48,426 bases of DNA from Caulobacterales bacterium (GCA_020638525.1 JACKIL010000006.1:155001-203426), one strand, 5' to 3'. Shown: positions 1-8,301, counted from the stretch's first letter. Translations and numbers: made by a program. The notes: generated by a model from the sequence alone, not told the origin.

Positions 1-438
1 ATTTGGATGCGCCGCAATGTAGGCGAAAGCGCCGGCGACGCCGCTCGCCATAAAAAAGAGGAGGAAGTAAAGCGCCGCCCGACGCTGGCCGGCGCCTTGT
101 TCGGCGCCCATCATCCTTGCAACTGGCGCCCCGAAGGCGACGAGCCAAACGCAGTTCAGGAGGAGATGCATCCACCCCGCGTGCAGGAAGATATGCCCGA
201 CGAGGGGAAGCGCCGACGCGATCAGGCCGCCGCGCAAGTGGGTGACGCGAAATGGCGAGACGGCGCCGATCCAGACGAAGAAAGACTGCACACTGTCAGG
301 AGCGACAAGAAAGACGACATGCGCCGCGATAATGGCGAGGGCGAGATGAATGACGACCGGCGGCGCATTGATGATCGGAGGATTAGGCGGTGACAAAGCT
401 TCCCTGCCCCGACCGCCTTCTCCTTGATGGTGCTCCAT
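1..438 (-). CDS. Rhomboid family intramembrane serine protease (partial, 3' end off window)
   Basis: The minus strand encodes a protein open to the left edge. It reads NAPPVVIHLALAIIAAHVVF (first membrane segment), then HAGWMHLLLNCVWLVAFG, the HxxxHLxxN block of rhomboid transmembrane helix 2, then a second hydrophobic run near the edge. Rhomboids cleave membrane-anchored substrates inside the bilayer; the catalytic GxSG serine and the final histidine should lie beyond the edge and cannot be checked. Two ATG codons compete, at 450 and 438. I prefer 438, because the upstream ATG overlaps a perfect TTAA-N7-TTAA box (450-464) that would otherwise sit in the coding region; starting at 450 adds only four residues. 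It is divergent from the PilZ gene. Confidence 0.85.
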   Translation of the reverse strand, partial: MEHHQGEGGRGREALSPPNPPIINAPPVVIHLALAIIAAHVVFLVAPDSVQSFFVWIGAVSPFRVTHLRGGLIASALPLVGHIFLHAGWMHLLLNCVWLVAFGAPVARMMGAEQGAGQRRAALYFLLFFMASGVAGAFAYIAAHPN

Positions 439-449
439 GCGTCCCGCCA

Positions 450-464
450 TTAATCAACAGTTAA
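450..464. promoter_or_regulatory. Candidate CtrA box (TTAA-N7-TTAA)
   Basis: TTAATCAACAGTTAA is a perfect match to the full CtrA recognition pattern (two TTAA half-sites separated by 7 nt). It lies in the divergent intergenic region between the rhomboid gene and the tandem-PilZ gene, a position from which a response regulator could control either one. The call is by sequence match only. Confidence 0.55.
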
Positions 465-584
465 GAAAGCAACGGAAACGCGCCCGCTCTGACCAAATAT
501 GGCGTGTCGCATCCGAAGCGCAAACCTTTGTTCACCTTGGCGCCCTAAGAATAAAGCCGGATCCAGCCCGCAAGAGCGCCAGAA

Positions 585-1265
585 ATGTCTGATAAGCCTG
601 TCCAGTTGGAGCAAGAACCCGAGCCCGAAGGCGCCGAACGCCGGCGCCATGCGCGCGTCGACGTGTCGTTGAAGGCGCGTTTCCTTGGGACCGACAACAT
701 TGAACATCCCTGCCTTGTCGTCGACATTTCCGCCGGTGGCGCGAAACTGCGCGCCAAGACGCCGCCCGCTGAAGGCGAGACGATTGTTCTCTATATTGAC
801 GAGATCGGGCGCTTCGAATGCAAAGTCGTTCGCTCAAGCAAACACACTTTCGCAGTCGATTATCGCGGTCGCCGTTCAAAGTCGGCTCGGACCGCAGACG
901 CGCTGACGCTGGCGCTTAACCAATCCAAGGAACACCGCGCCTCCGATCGCCGGGATGCGCCGCGCATCAAGCAGGATGAAGCTGCGATCGTCACCCTTGA
1001 GAGCGGCGAGCAACTGCCCTGCTCGATCGTCGATATTTCCCTGACCGGCGCCTCGCTCGAGATCAGCCCGCGCCCGCCGCTCGGCTCGACATTAATCATC
1101 GGCAAGACCGCCGCCAAAGTCGTTCGCCGACACGACAAGGGCGTCGGCGTGATCTTCAGCGGTCCGGCGGCCCGCATGGAGGACGCCATTAAGGATACTT
1201 CCGCTGCAGCCGTACCCCATCGCGGCGCGGACCTTGCATCACATTTCGGCAAGAAGGGCTCTTGA
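585..1265 (+). CDS. Tandem PilZ-domain protein (putative c-di-GMP receptor)
   Basis: This 226-residue soluble protein is made of two PilZ domains. The first has RxxxR at R20-R24 and DxSxxG at D47-G52; the second has RxxxR at R123-R127 and DxSxxG at D150-G155. Both c-di-GMP-binding signatures are therefore intact, which suggests two ligand sites or an intramolecular dimer-like receptor. No catalytic or membrane domain is attached, so it would act through partner binding. The ribosome binding site is weak. A GYF_2/SinR-like protein follows 31 nt downstream on the same strand and is probably co-transcribed. A perfect CtrA-type box lies about 120 nt upstream. Confidence 0.85.
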   Translation: MSDKPVQLEQEPEPEGAERRRHARVDVSLKARFLGTDNIEHPCLVVDISAGGAKLRAKTPPAEGETIVLYIDEIGRFECKVVRSSKHTFAVDYRGRRSKSARTADALTLALNQSKEHRASDRRDAPRIKQDEAAIVTLESGEQLPCSIVDISLTGASLEISPRPPLGSTLIIGKTAAKVVRRHDKGVGVIFSGPAARMEDAIKDTSAAAVPHRGADLASHFGKKGS

Positions 1266-1296
1266 GCCCTGAAGCTGGTCAAACGAGGAAGACCAT

Positions 1297-1980
1297 ATGC
1301 TTGCTGCCGATAACTGGTGCGTGAAGGTCGAAGAGCGGATCTACGGCCCCTACACGTCTCAACAGCTTCGCAAGTTCGCCCATGAGGGCCGTTTCGCGCC
1401 GTGGTCTCTTGTGGCGCCGGCTGGCAGCCGTTCATGGCGCGAGGCGAGGAATGAAGGTTCTTTCGCAGCGTTCTTCGGCATGGATGCGCGGCGCGGTTTG
1501 AGCGGCTCGCGCACCTTCGGTAAACGCGATTTCGGCGCGGAGCCCGTTGAGACGGCGAAAGCCGAAGCCCCCGTTAACGAAACGGCGACGACAACCGTCC
1601 TTGAAGCGCCTGTCGAAGAACAGCCCCGTGTCTCCGCCCCGCAGCTTCCGATGCAAGGCAACTCAGGTCCGGCCGCGACGACGCATCATGAACCGCGCAT
1701 CGCCAACTTCATTATGATCTTCGACATTGTCAGCGCCGCAGCAAGCCGCGTGGAGGCCGCCGTGCTCAGCCTCGGCCCGGCTTTCCGTGTCGCAGAGAAT
1801 GTGTGGACGGTGAGCTGCGAAATGTCAGCAGTCGGCGTGCGCAACGCGATTGCGCCATATCTGCTGCCACGTGAATCGCTGCTTGTTGTCGATGCAACGC
1901 GCGGGCGCACGTCATGGCAAAACTTTGCACCCGAGCTTCACGCCAAGCTGTCCGCCGCCTGGGCCGCATCAAGACAATAA
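1297..1980 (+). CDS. GYF_2 domain protein with C-terminal SinR/Cas2-like domain
   Basis: Residues 7-55 match the GYF_2 (DUF4339) pattern: W, a YGPYT turn, a QLRKFAHEGR helix, then a conserved tryptophan in SRSWREA. Such domains usually bind proline-containing peptides. An alanine/proline/glutamate-rich linker spans about 60-132. Residues 137-210 (FIMIFDIVS at 138-146, then W..S....A..VRNAI.P, then SLLVVDATRG..SW) follow the ferredoxin-like layout of SinR/Cas2-type small proteins, including an Asp at 143 after the first strand. That second assignment is a pattern match and less certain. No signal peptide. The start has GAGGAAGA upstream. It follows the PilZ gene closely; function unknown. Confidence 0.75.
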   Translation: MLAADNWCVKVEERIYGPYTSQQLRKFAHEGRFAPWSLVAPAGSRSWREARNEGSFAAFFGMDARRGLSGSRTFGKRDFGAEPVETAKAEAPVNETATTTVLEAPVEEQPRVSAPQLPMQGNSGPAATTHHEPRIANFIMIFDIVSAAASRVEAAVLSLGPAFRVAENVWTVSCEMSAVGVRNAIAPYLLPRESLLVVDATRGRTSWQNFAPELHAKLSAAWAASRQ

Positions 1981-2285
1981 CCGCCGGATCAGAATCCGCG
2001 CGCTGCGCCGTCTGTGACATTTCCAAGAAACTTTCAGCGCCTACTCGAAGCGCAGACGAAAGACGTCTAATATTGAGTCGTAACTGATTCGCGCTTGTTC
2101 TTCGCGCTTGTTCTAGGCGGCTGAATGTTCGATTGCGGTCTCGCTTTCTTATCCGGCAAGCCCCAACCCCGAGCCTTCTCGGCAAGGATTTCCTCTCCGC
2201 ACCGCTGCAAGTTCGACGTCCGCTCCGCCATGCCGGCGCGGAAGCACGATCGGTTGTGTTCCCCACCGCAAACAGGAGACGGATG
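1981..2285. other. Intergenic region before PhoH gene, with tandem repeat and GANTC sites
   Basis: About 305 nt without a supported gene. It holds two GANTC methylation motifs (GAGTC at 2075-2079, GATTC at 2086-2090) and a perfect 13-bp tandem repeat, TTCGCGCTTGTTC, at 2088-2100 and 2101-2113. The remainder reads through in the PhoH frame but lacks a convincing start before 2283/2286, so it is probably the PhoH leader. Confidence 0.5.
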
Positions 2286-3056
2286 ATGGCGAAACGCTCC
2301 ACGCGGCGCGCTTTTAGGCGCGTCCACGACGCACATGGCGAAATCGAAGGAGACAATGTACGCCGCCTTTTCGATGAACCCGCCTGGTCGCCCCTTGATG
2401 ACGAGGTACGCGACGAAGAGCATCGGGAGCAGAAATACCGCAAGAACATCCGTCCACAGAATGAGAGTCAGCAACGCTTCCTTGAAGCGCTCGATCGCTC
2501 CTCTCTTGTCTTCGCCGTCGGCGCAGCGGGCACCGGCAAGACCTATCTCGCCGTCGCTAAAGCTGTTGAAGCGCTTGAGTCAGGCCGCGTCGGGCGCATC
2601 ATCCTTTCGCGTCCTGCCGTGGAAGCCGGAGAAAGCCTCGGCTTCCTGCCGGGCGACATGGAAGAAAAGCTCTCTCCTTACCTTCGTCCGCTTTACGACG
2701 CGCTTTGCGACCGTATGGCGACCAAGCGCCTGAAGGCTTTGACAGCGGAAGGCGTCATAGAGATCGCGCCAATCGCTTATATGCGCGGGCGAACGCTCAA
2801 CAACGCCTACGTCGTCATCGACGAAGCGCAGAACTGCACCTATGCGCAGCTTAAAATGTTGCTGACGCGTCTCGGCTGGCATTCAAAAATGGTCGTGACG
2901 GGCGATCCGGCGCAGACCGACCTCCTGCCAAGTCTCTCCGGCTTGCAGCAGGTCGTCGATCGTCTCGAGCATATCGAAGGCGTTGAGGCTGTGCGCTTCA
3001 CGCGCGGAGACGTCGTCCGGCATCCGCTCGTCGCCGAGGTGATTGACGCGCTTTAA
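2286..3056 (+). CDS. PhoH family ATPase
   Basis: A 256-residue cytoplasmic P-loop NTPase of the PhoH family, associated with RNA metabolism and stress; its exact substrate is unknown. Walker A is GAAGTGKT at 79-86 and Walker B is YVVIDEAQN at about 175-183, followed by the TGDPAQTDL sensor stretch typical of PhoH. The basic N-terminus and length fit the shorter single-domain form. Two adjacent ATGs (2283, 2286) are possible; the AGGAG at 2274-2278 is better spaced (7 nt) for 2286. The frame extends upstream to 2133 but has no ribosome binding site there. It stands alone, not in the ybeZ-ybeY arrangement. Confidence 0.9.
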   Translation: MAKRSTRRAFRRVHDAHGEIEGDNVRRLFDEPAWSPLDDEVRDEEHREQKYRKNIRPQNESQQRFLEALDRSSLVFAVGAAGTGKTYLAVAKAVEALESGRVGRIILSRPAVEAGESLGFLPGDMEEKLSPYLRPLYDALCDRMATKRLKALTAEGVIEIAPIAYMRGRTLNNAYVVIDEAQNCTYAQLKMLLTRLGWHSKMVVTGDPAQTDLLPSLSGLQQVVDRLEHIEGVEAVRFTRGDVVRHPLVAEVIDAL

Positions 3057-3217
3057 AGCGCTGCGGCGCGAAAATTATCCGCGGCGAATCAGGCCGCTAG
3101 CCCGCTCCGGATCGCCTCGTGGCGTTTCCGGGCGGGTTCCGGAACTTTCACCGGCGCGCTCGCCATGCTATCCCAGCTGACGCTTTGTGAGCGACGGGAC
3201 GATCGGGGCCAGCGGTA

Positions 3218-4015
3218 ATGCGTCAGAAGAGCAGCGGCAGTTTCGGCGGAGAAGAAGTCCGCGAGGAATCGAGCTGGCGCTATCCGCTCGGCATTTTTCT
3301 CGTCACGCTGCTCCTGTGTGCAGTCTTCCTCTATTACTATGTCGGCCCGAGCGTTGACGAGATCAGCGGCAATACGCCAAGCCCCGCGATCAGCGAGGAG
3401 CCGGTCTCGTTCACCGTCGGCGGTATTCCTTTCAGCGTCGCGACCAACTTCACCGTCTATCCGCGCGACCGGCGCGGCGGCGCGCGCGAAGAAGTCGCCC
3501 TCTATGCCCTCTGGCCGACGATGACCGGCTATACGCCCGCGCGCCGCGAGGAGTTCGTCGAAAACCCGAAGGATACGCGCCGCATCGACATTGTGCTTTC
3601 CACGCGCACGTCGAGCTTCAGCGAGCAGGAGCGGATCGACATCCTTTACCTGCCCTACACCAACGACAAGCGCGGCATCAGAACGCCCTACCAGCTCGTC
3701 AAATACACTTTCCGCGACCAGCGCGAGAATGTGCCGACGAGCGGCTACGCCGATACGGAACTCTTCCTGGGCGAAACCAACGACACCAAGACGATGGCGC
3801 TGTTCTGCTTCGAGGAACGCGAAGACATCAGAAGCCCCGATTGCTGGCGTGAGTATGAGCTGAGCCCCACCGTTACGGTCAGCTACCGCTTCAAACGTCA
3901 CCTGCTCGATGAATGGAAAGCGATCGACACGCGAGTGCGCGCCTTCGTCAACGAGATGTCGCAGCGGAACAACGGCGCGCCCGCTTCTGCGCCGGCGCCC
4001 GACGCAGCAGAATAG
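3218..4015 (+). CDS. Conserved single-pass membrane protein of unknown function
   Basis: A 265-residue protein. After a charged N-terminal stretch there is one hydrophobic segment (about residues 22-45, PLGIFLVTLLLCAVFLYYYV) with no signal-peptidase site, so it is probably a type II anchor with the rest in the periplasm. The soluble part is rich in aromatic and charged residues with beta-strand character and contains two cysteines near CFEEREDIRSPDC that could form a disulfide. The tail is Ala/Pro-rich. I recognise no named family. It converges with the membrane protein gene at 4027. Confidence 0.75.
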   Translation: MRQKSSGSFGGEEVREESSWRYPLGIFLVTLLLCAVFLYYYVGPSVDEISGNTPSPAISEEPVSFTVGGIPFSVATNFTVYPRDRRGGAREEVALYALWPTMTGYTPARREEFVENPKDTRRIDIVLSTRTSSFSEQERIDILYLPYTNDKRGIRTPYQLVKYTFRDQRENVPTSGYADTELFLGETNDTKTMALFCFEEREDIRSPDCWREYELSPTVTVSYRFKRHLLDEWKAIDTRVRAFVNEMSQRNNGAPASAPAPDAAE

Positions 4016-4026
4016 TCAGCGCGACT

Positions 4027-5439
4027 TTACGAAAGCTCTCGTCGAACGACGTGGCTGAGCGCCGTCATCAACGGTGGCGCGAATAGAAGCCCGAGCGCAG
4101 CCATCACCGCGAGCATCCCCGCTGTCGGCAACGCATTCGCATAAACGCCGGCAGCCTTCCCGGCGCAAAGCCCCGCCAAGGCGAGCCCCACGCCGAAGAC
4201 GTGAAGCCCAGCGCCATCCGTCATCGCAGCTTGTGTCGTCTCACGCGCATTGAGGCGCGGACTTCTCGCATCACGCCAAGTAGCGGCGAGTTCCCCGAAC
4301 AGCGCAGCGACAATCGCCAGCGCCGCCGCCTGATCGAAGGCGGAAAGCACAGGCCCGCCAAAAGTTCCCCAAAGCCAGCCGCCGATGGTCGCGGAAACGA
4401 TGAGCGAGAAAAATACGAAGACGCCGGCCCGCAATGAAAAGAAGACCAGCCCCGCGACGACCGCGGCAAGAATGACGAACACAAGGCGTGACAACGGCAA
4501 TTGCGCCGGCATGTTGAACGCAGCGGCGACAACTGCAATGGCGGCGATGGCAATGATCGCAAGCGATGCGTTGGGTGGGAAGAGGCCGCGAAGCAAGCGC
4601 CACTTATCGCGAAACGCCGCGCGGCGGCGGTTCTCCTCGACGGCCATCGTCTCGCTTGTCTGGCGAAGCGCGAGCGCGCCGGCAGAAGCCACAAGCGCCG
4701 CCGCAGCGCATAGGCAGGCTGAAAGCCCGGCGAGCGCGCCGAGATAGGGAACGCCTGCTTTCTCCATCGTAGGGATCAGCCCGAACGCGAGCGCCGCTGC
4801 GACAGCGCCATTGAGCGCAGACGGGATCGCCCGCCTCACGGATAAACCGGAAGCCTGTCGCCTGTCAGCGCCGCTCGCATACAGCGCAGCGAAATCCGCT
4901 AGCGCGCCCGCGCCGGCGATCACGGCGATGATGAAAGCGACAATGGCGATTACGCTCGCTTTCTCGCTGAATTCGACGCCTTGCTGCACAAGAAGCCCGA
5001 GCGCGCCCGCCATGCCAAGCAGCGCCGCGCTTGCAGCAATGAAGGAGAATTTTGTCATCGCCCCGAAGAGCGGCCCGACACCAAGGAGTATCGCCGTGGC
5101 GAGAACAAATGCGCCGAGGGTGAAGACGGGCGCTCGCAATAAATGCGTGAACAAGACCGGCTCATAGATAAGCGAGCCCGCGACAACGCCAGCGATGACG
5201 AGTGCGATGATGATCCGGAAGAGCGCTTTCGAAGGAGACGCGCCGGCGATGACGAGCGGCGCCACGACTAGAAGAAGTGCCGCGATCAGAAGATCGCCAA
5301 TCGCGAACGCCGCACCGCCCGCCGCTTCCGAGACGCCAAGAGTTGCGAGCGCCGACAGTCCGAAGGCGAGCACGAGCGTCGTCAGAATCGGTCGATCGGC
5401 GGCTAGTCCCCCGACGAGGCCGACGCGGTCAAATTTCAA
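4027..5439 (-). CDS. Polytopic integral membrane protein, unknown function
   Basis: A 470-residue, extremely hydrophobic protein with about a dozen predicted membrane spans and a short cytoplasmic loop near residues 265-285 (EENRRRAAFRDKWR). No transporter motif that I can name is visible; repeated Ala/Gly/Val-rich spans make similarity hard to judge by eye. The start is TTG at 5437-5439, preceded by a well-placed GGAG. It lies 19 nt after the DUF3126 gene on the same strand and is likely the last gene of that small operon. Confidence 0.75.
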   Translation of the reverse strand: MKFDRVGLVGGLAADRPILTTLVLAFGLSALATLGVSEAAGGAAFAIGDLLIAALLLVVAPLVIAGASPSKALFRIIIALVIAGVVAGSLIYEPVLFTHLLRAPVFTLGAFVLATAILLGVGPLFGAMTKFSFIAASAALLGMAGALGLLVQQGVEFSEKASVIAIVAFIIAVIAGAGALADFAALYASGADRRQASGLSVRRAIPSALNGAVAAALAFGLIPTMEKAGVPYLGALAGLSACLCAAAALVASAGALALRQTSETMAVEENRRRAAFRDKWRLLRGLFPPNASLAIIAIAAIAVVAAAFNMPAQLPLSRLVFVILAAVVAGLVFFSLRAGVFVFFSLIVSATIGGWLWGTFGGPVLSAFDQAAALAIVAALFGELAATWRDARSPRLNARETTQAAMTDGAGLHVFGVGLALAGLCAGKAAGVYANALPTAGMLAVMAALGLLFAPPLMTALSHVVRRELS

Positions 5440-5458
5440 GGCAGCTCCACCCTAGAGA

Positions 5459-5677
5459 CTAGAGAGACCTAGGCAGATCGATATCCAGAATCGCCATGTT
5501 GAAGTCGTAAGAGACTTCGCCGTCTTCGTCATCCCGGAAGATCACGCCCAGGAACTCATCGCCGATGTAAACCTCGGCGGAGTCGCGTTTATTGGGTCGC
5601 GGCCGAACCGAAAGGGTCATCAGTCCGAATTTCGAACGGAAGTATTGCTGCAGCCGGGCGATTTCGGAGGGATCCAT
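5459..5677 (-). CDS. DUF3126 family protein
   Basis: A 72-residue small protein matching DUF3126: it begins with a helix (MDPSEIARLQQYFRSKFG), then beta strands reading LSVRPRPNKRDSAEVYIGDE and FLGVIFRDDEDGEVSYDFNM, and ends in AILDIDL. The family is restricted to Alphaproteobacteria and has no assigned function. A clear AAGGAAAG precedes the ATG. It sits between the DUF1192 gene and the polytopic membrane protein on the same strand. Confidence 0.9.
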   Translation of the reverse strand: MDPSEIARLQQYFRSKFGLMTLSVRPRPNKRDSAEVYIGDEFLGVIFRDDEDGEVSYDFNMAILDIDLPRSL

Positions 5678-5767
5678 GCGCTTTCCTTGGGCGGTCGATG
5701 GTTTGGACGATGGTGTGAGTCGCGCCTTCTATTACCCCTCGTCCCCTTCCGGCGCAAACGCGGGCGG

Positions 5768-5962
5768 TCAGAGCTTGAAGAGCTTCTCCGCCGCAGCGCG
5801 GGTGGAGCCGCGGTCGCCAAGGGCCTTTTCGCAGCGTGCGATCTCCTCTTTGAGGGAGGCGATGCGCTCCTCAAGGTCGCCAACGGAGAGCGAATAGAGA
5901 TCCTGCTTTGCAAGGGTCTTCAGGGTCGGATCGGGCTGGGCTTTCGGCTGTTCGTCGTCCAT
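5768..5962 (-). CDS. DUF1192 family protein
   Basis: A 64-residue protein of the DUF1192 type: an acidic N-terminus (MDDEQ), then DLYSLSVGDLEERIASLKEE followed by IARCEKAL, an amphipathic coiled-coil-like helix, and a tail ending in AAEKLFKL. Function unknown; the family is widespread in Alphaproteobacteria. The start at 5962 has GGGAG 8 nt upstream; a longer frame to 6022 lacks support. DUF3126 follows 90 nt downstream on the same strand. Confidence 0.9.
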   Translation of the reverse strand: MDDEQPKAQPDPTLKTLAKQDLYSLSVGDLEERIASLKEEIARCEKALGDRGSTRAAAEKLFKL

Positions 5963-6046
5963 TGCGCGCGCTCCCTGAACAAAAGCGAAGGCGAATGTGC
6001 GCAATAGCTGCGCGCCGATCAAGTCGGGCGCAGCGCCGTAGCTCGC

Positions 6047-6217
6047 CTAGCCGAACAGGCGGGCGATAACGCTTGCGATCGCCGCATGATGATCGGCCCC
6101 GAGACCGAACGCGGGCGCGAGTACATGCGTCGCCACAAAGCCGACGGCTCCGAGCAGCAGGGCGGCGAAGGCCGCACAGCCAGCGCAAAAGGCTGCAGTT
6201 TCAAATACGTCTCTCAT
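6047..6217 (-). CDS. Small membrane protein (56 aa)
   Basis: A 56-residue open frame that begins MRDVFETAAFCAGCAAFAAL and continues with one strongly hydrophobic segment (about residues 10-38), two histidines (ADHHA) and a short amphipathic end (IASVIARLFG). A GAGGGAA element stands in the expected place before ATG. No family is recognised. It lies upstream of DUF1192 on the same strand. Short length is the main reason for caution. Confidence 0.5.
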   Translation of the reverse strand: MRDVFETAAFCAGCAAFAALLLGAVGFVATHVLAPAFGLGADHHAAIASVIARLFG

Positions 6218-6413
6218 AGCGCTTCCCTCAATCGAGCGAGTTGGCCCCGTCTTGAAGCGCTATTTACGCCGTTCGCCGGGCGCGAAAAGTGCGCTGCGTC
6301 ACTGCTCGCGCGGAATTTACGCAAATTGACGGCTCCGACTGAATTCGGGCGTGGGCTGGACAGGCCCGGCCTATTGGCGCATCCCTTCCTTCCAAGCCAC
6401 CTGACGAAGGCGG

Positions 6414-7415
6414 ATGACAGACCCCATTCCCCCGATGATGCGCTGCATCGAAATCGAACAGCCAGGCGGACCGGAAGTCCTGCGCCTCGCCGAACGCCCC
6501 ACGCCCAGCCCGGGCGAAGGGGAAGTGCTGATCAAAGTGGCCGCCGCGGGCGTCAATCGCCCGGATCTGTTGCAGCGCAGAGGGCTCTATCCGCCGCCCC
6601 CGGGCGCGAGCGACCTCCCCGGCCTCGAAGTCTCGGGCGTTGTCGCCGCAGTCGGGCCGAACGTCACCAAGGTGAAGCCGGGAGACAGCGTCTGCGCACT
6701 GCTGACGGGGGGCGGCTATGCCGAATACGCCGTCGCCCATGAAGGTTCCTGCCTGCCCGTCCCGGCGGGTCTGTCCATGGAAGCTGCGGCTGGTCTTCCC
6801 GAGACCTATTTCACCGTTTGGGCCAATATTTTTGACGATGCGGGTCTCGGAAATAGCGAGACTTTGCTGATTCACGGCGGAACCAGCGGAATCGGTGTGA
6901 CGGCGATCGCCCTTGCGAAGGCCGTCGGGGCGAAAGTCATCGCCACCGCCTCGAGCGAGGACAAGCTGAAGGCGATCCTCAACCTGGGCGCTGATGCGGC
7001 GCTGAACTACACGTCGGATGACTGGGAGAAAAAAGTCGTCACGGAAGGCGGCGCTGATGTCGTCCTCGATATGACGGGGGGCGATTTCGTCGCCCGGAAC
7101 ATTTCCTGCCTCAACCCCTTCGGCCGCCATGTGTCGATCGCGACGCTCCGCGGGTTCACGGCGGAGATCAACATCTTCGACATCATGCGCAAGCGCCTCA
7201 CCCTCTCCGGCTCGACCATGAAGACGCGGCCTTTCGAAGAGAAAGCCGAGCTCGCCGAAGCGCTGGAGGCCCATGTCTGGCCGCTTCTCGCCTCCGGCGA
7301 GATCAAGCCGGTCATGGACCAGACCTTCCCCCTGGCCGAGGCCTCCAAGGCGCACGAGCGAATGGAAAAGGGCGGGCATATCGGGAAAATCGTCCTCTCC
7401 GTCTCCAAGGGATAG
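6414..7415 (+). CDS. NAD(P)H:quinone oxidoreductase, zinc-independent MDR family (PIG3-like)
   Basis: A 333-residue cytoplasmic medium-chain dehydrogenase/reductase. The N-terminal GroES-like part contains AAGVNRPDLLQRRGLYPPPP, typical of the quinone oxidoreductase/PIG3 branch. The nucleotide-binding fold shows GGTSGIGVTAIALAKAVGAK (GGxSGIG). The structural zinc cysteines of alcohol dehydrogenases are absent, as expected for this branch. It would reduce quinones or related electrophiles with NADPH. Alternative starts exist at 6435 and 6438; 6414 is kept for its upstream GAAGGCGG. Transcribed alone. Confidence 0.9.
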   Translation: MTDPIPPMMRCIEIEQPGGPEVLRLAERPTPSPGEGEVLIKVAAAGVNRPDLLQRRGLYPPPPGASDLPGLEVSGVVAAVGPNVTKVKPGDSVCALLTGGGYAEYAVAHEGSCLPVPAGLSMEAAAGLPETYFTVWANIFDDAGLGNSETLLIHGGTSGIGVTAIALAKAVGAKVIATASSEDKLKAILNLGADAALNYTSDDWEKKVVTEGGADVVLDMTGGDFVARNISCLNPFGRHVSIATLRGFTAEINIFDIMRKRLTLSGSTMKTRPFEEKAELAEALEAHVWPLLASGEIKPVMDQTFPLAEASKAHERMEKGGHIGKIVLSVSKG

Positions 7416-7434
7416 TCTGGCCCCAAGGAATAGC

Positions 7435-7463
7435 TTGGACTTGCCGGGCGAACCGCCTATATA
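7435..7463 (+). promoter_or_regulatory. Candidate sigma-70 type promoter for trcR
   Basis: TTGGAC at 7435-7440 and TATATA at 7458-7463 are separated by 17 nt and stand about 130 nt before the trcR start, leaving a leader of over 100 nt. The -10 is good and the -35 only partial. Inferred from sequence. Confidence 0.4.
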
Positions 7464-7593
7464 GGGCCCCGAAGCGCGCCATAGGCGCGGCGCTTTCCCC
7501 GAAAATTCGGCGGCAAGCGCGGCCCCGAGAGACCCTCAGGGCCGTTCCTGAAATTTTTGCGGTCTGAAACTTTTTTGCAGAGAGACGTCTCCC

Positions 7594-8301
7594 GTGTCCG
7601 ACAAACCCCTCATGCCGATCGCAACGGCTGTCTGGCTAATCGATAACACTTCGCTGACCTTCGACCAGATCGCGGACTTCTGCAAACTGCACCCGCTGCA
7701 GGTCAAAGGCATCGCCGACGGCGACGTTGCAGCAGGCGTTCGCGGCATCGACCCGATCTCGAACCATCAGCTCACGCGCGAAGAACTTGAGAAAGCCGAA
7801 GGCGACCCTGCTTACCACATGAAGCTTGCGCGCCCGCAGACGATCGTCGCGGAAGCGCCGCGCAAAGGCCCGCGTTATACGCCAGTCTCCAAGCGCCAGA
7901 ACCGCCCGGATGCGATCGCGTGGATCGTGCGCAATCACCCGGAGATCACCGACGCGCAGATCTCGAAGCTGCTTGGCACGACCAAGTCGACAATCCAGTC
8001 CGTCCGTGATCGTTCGCACTGGAACTCGGCGAACCTCGTGCCGCAGGACCCGGTCGGCCTCGGCCTCTGCTCGCAGATCGAACTCGACGCTGCGGTGAGG
8101 AAAGCCGCCTCGCGCAAAGCGAAATTCGAGCCGGCGCCGACAGAAGAAGGCCCGAGCCTCGCTCCGGCCGCAGAGACGACAGCGCCCGAGGCGGAAGAAG
8201 AAGAAACGCATCGCCGCGGTTCGGTGGATGTCGAAAAGGTCTTCGCCAAGCTCGGCGGCTCATCGCGCACGCGCGACGAAGAAGAGGACGAGGAAGACTA
8301 G
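7594..8301 (+). CDS. trcR: Cell cycle transcriptional regulator TrcR (DUF1013)
   Basis: A 235-residue protein of the alphaproteobacterial DUF1013/TrcR family. The N-terminal block contains ATAVWLIDNTSLTFDQIADF and then KLHPLQVKGIADGDVA; the central block RPDAIAWIVRNHPEITDAQI and SKLLGTTKSTIQSVRDRSHW is helix-turn-helix-like. The C-terminus (from about 165) is acidic and probably disordered. Family knowledge: an RNA-polymerase-associated regulator linked to cell-cycle expression. The start is GTG with GAGAGACG upstream. It converges with the SDR gene 10 nt away. Confidence 0.9.
   Translation: MSDKPLMPIATAVWLIDNTSLTFDQIADFCKLHPLQVKGIADGDVAAGVRGIDPISNHQLTREELEKAEGDPAYHMKLARPQTIVAEAPRKGPRYTPVSKRQNRPDAIAWIVRNHPEITDAQISKLLGTTKSTIQSVRDRSHWNSANLVPQDPVGLGLCSQIELDAAVRKAASRKAKFEPAPTEEGPSLAPAAETTAPEAEEEETHRRGSVDVEKVFAKLGGSSRTRDEEEDEED

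Noticed and set aside
2067..2474. Minus-strand frame beginning with a hydrophobic stretch opposite the PhoH start
   Set aside because: It looks membrane-like for about 50 residues but then becomes low-complexity, and it overlaps the well-supported PhoH N-terminus.
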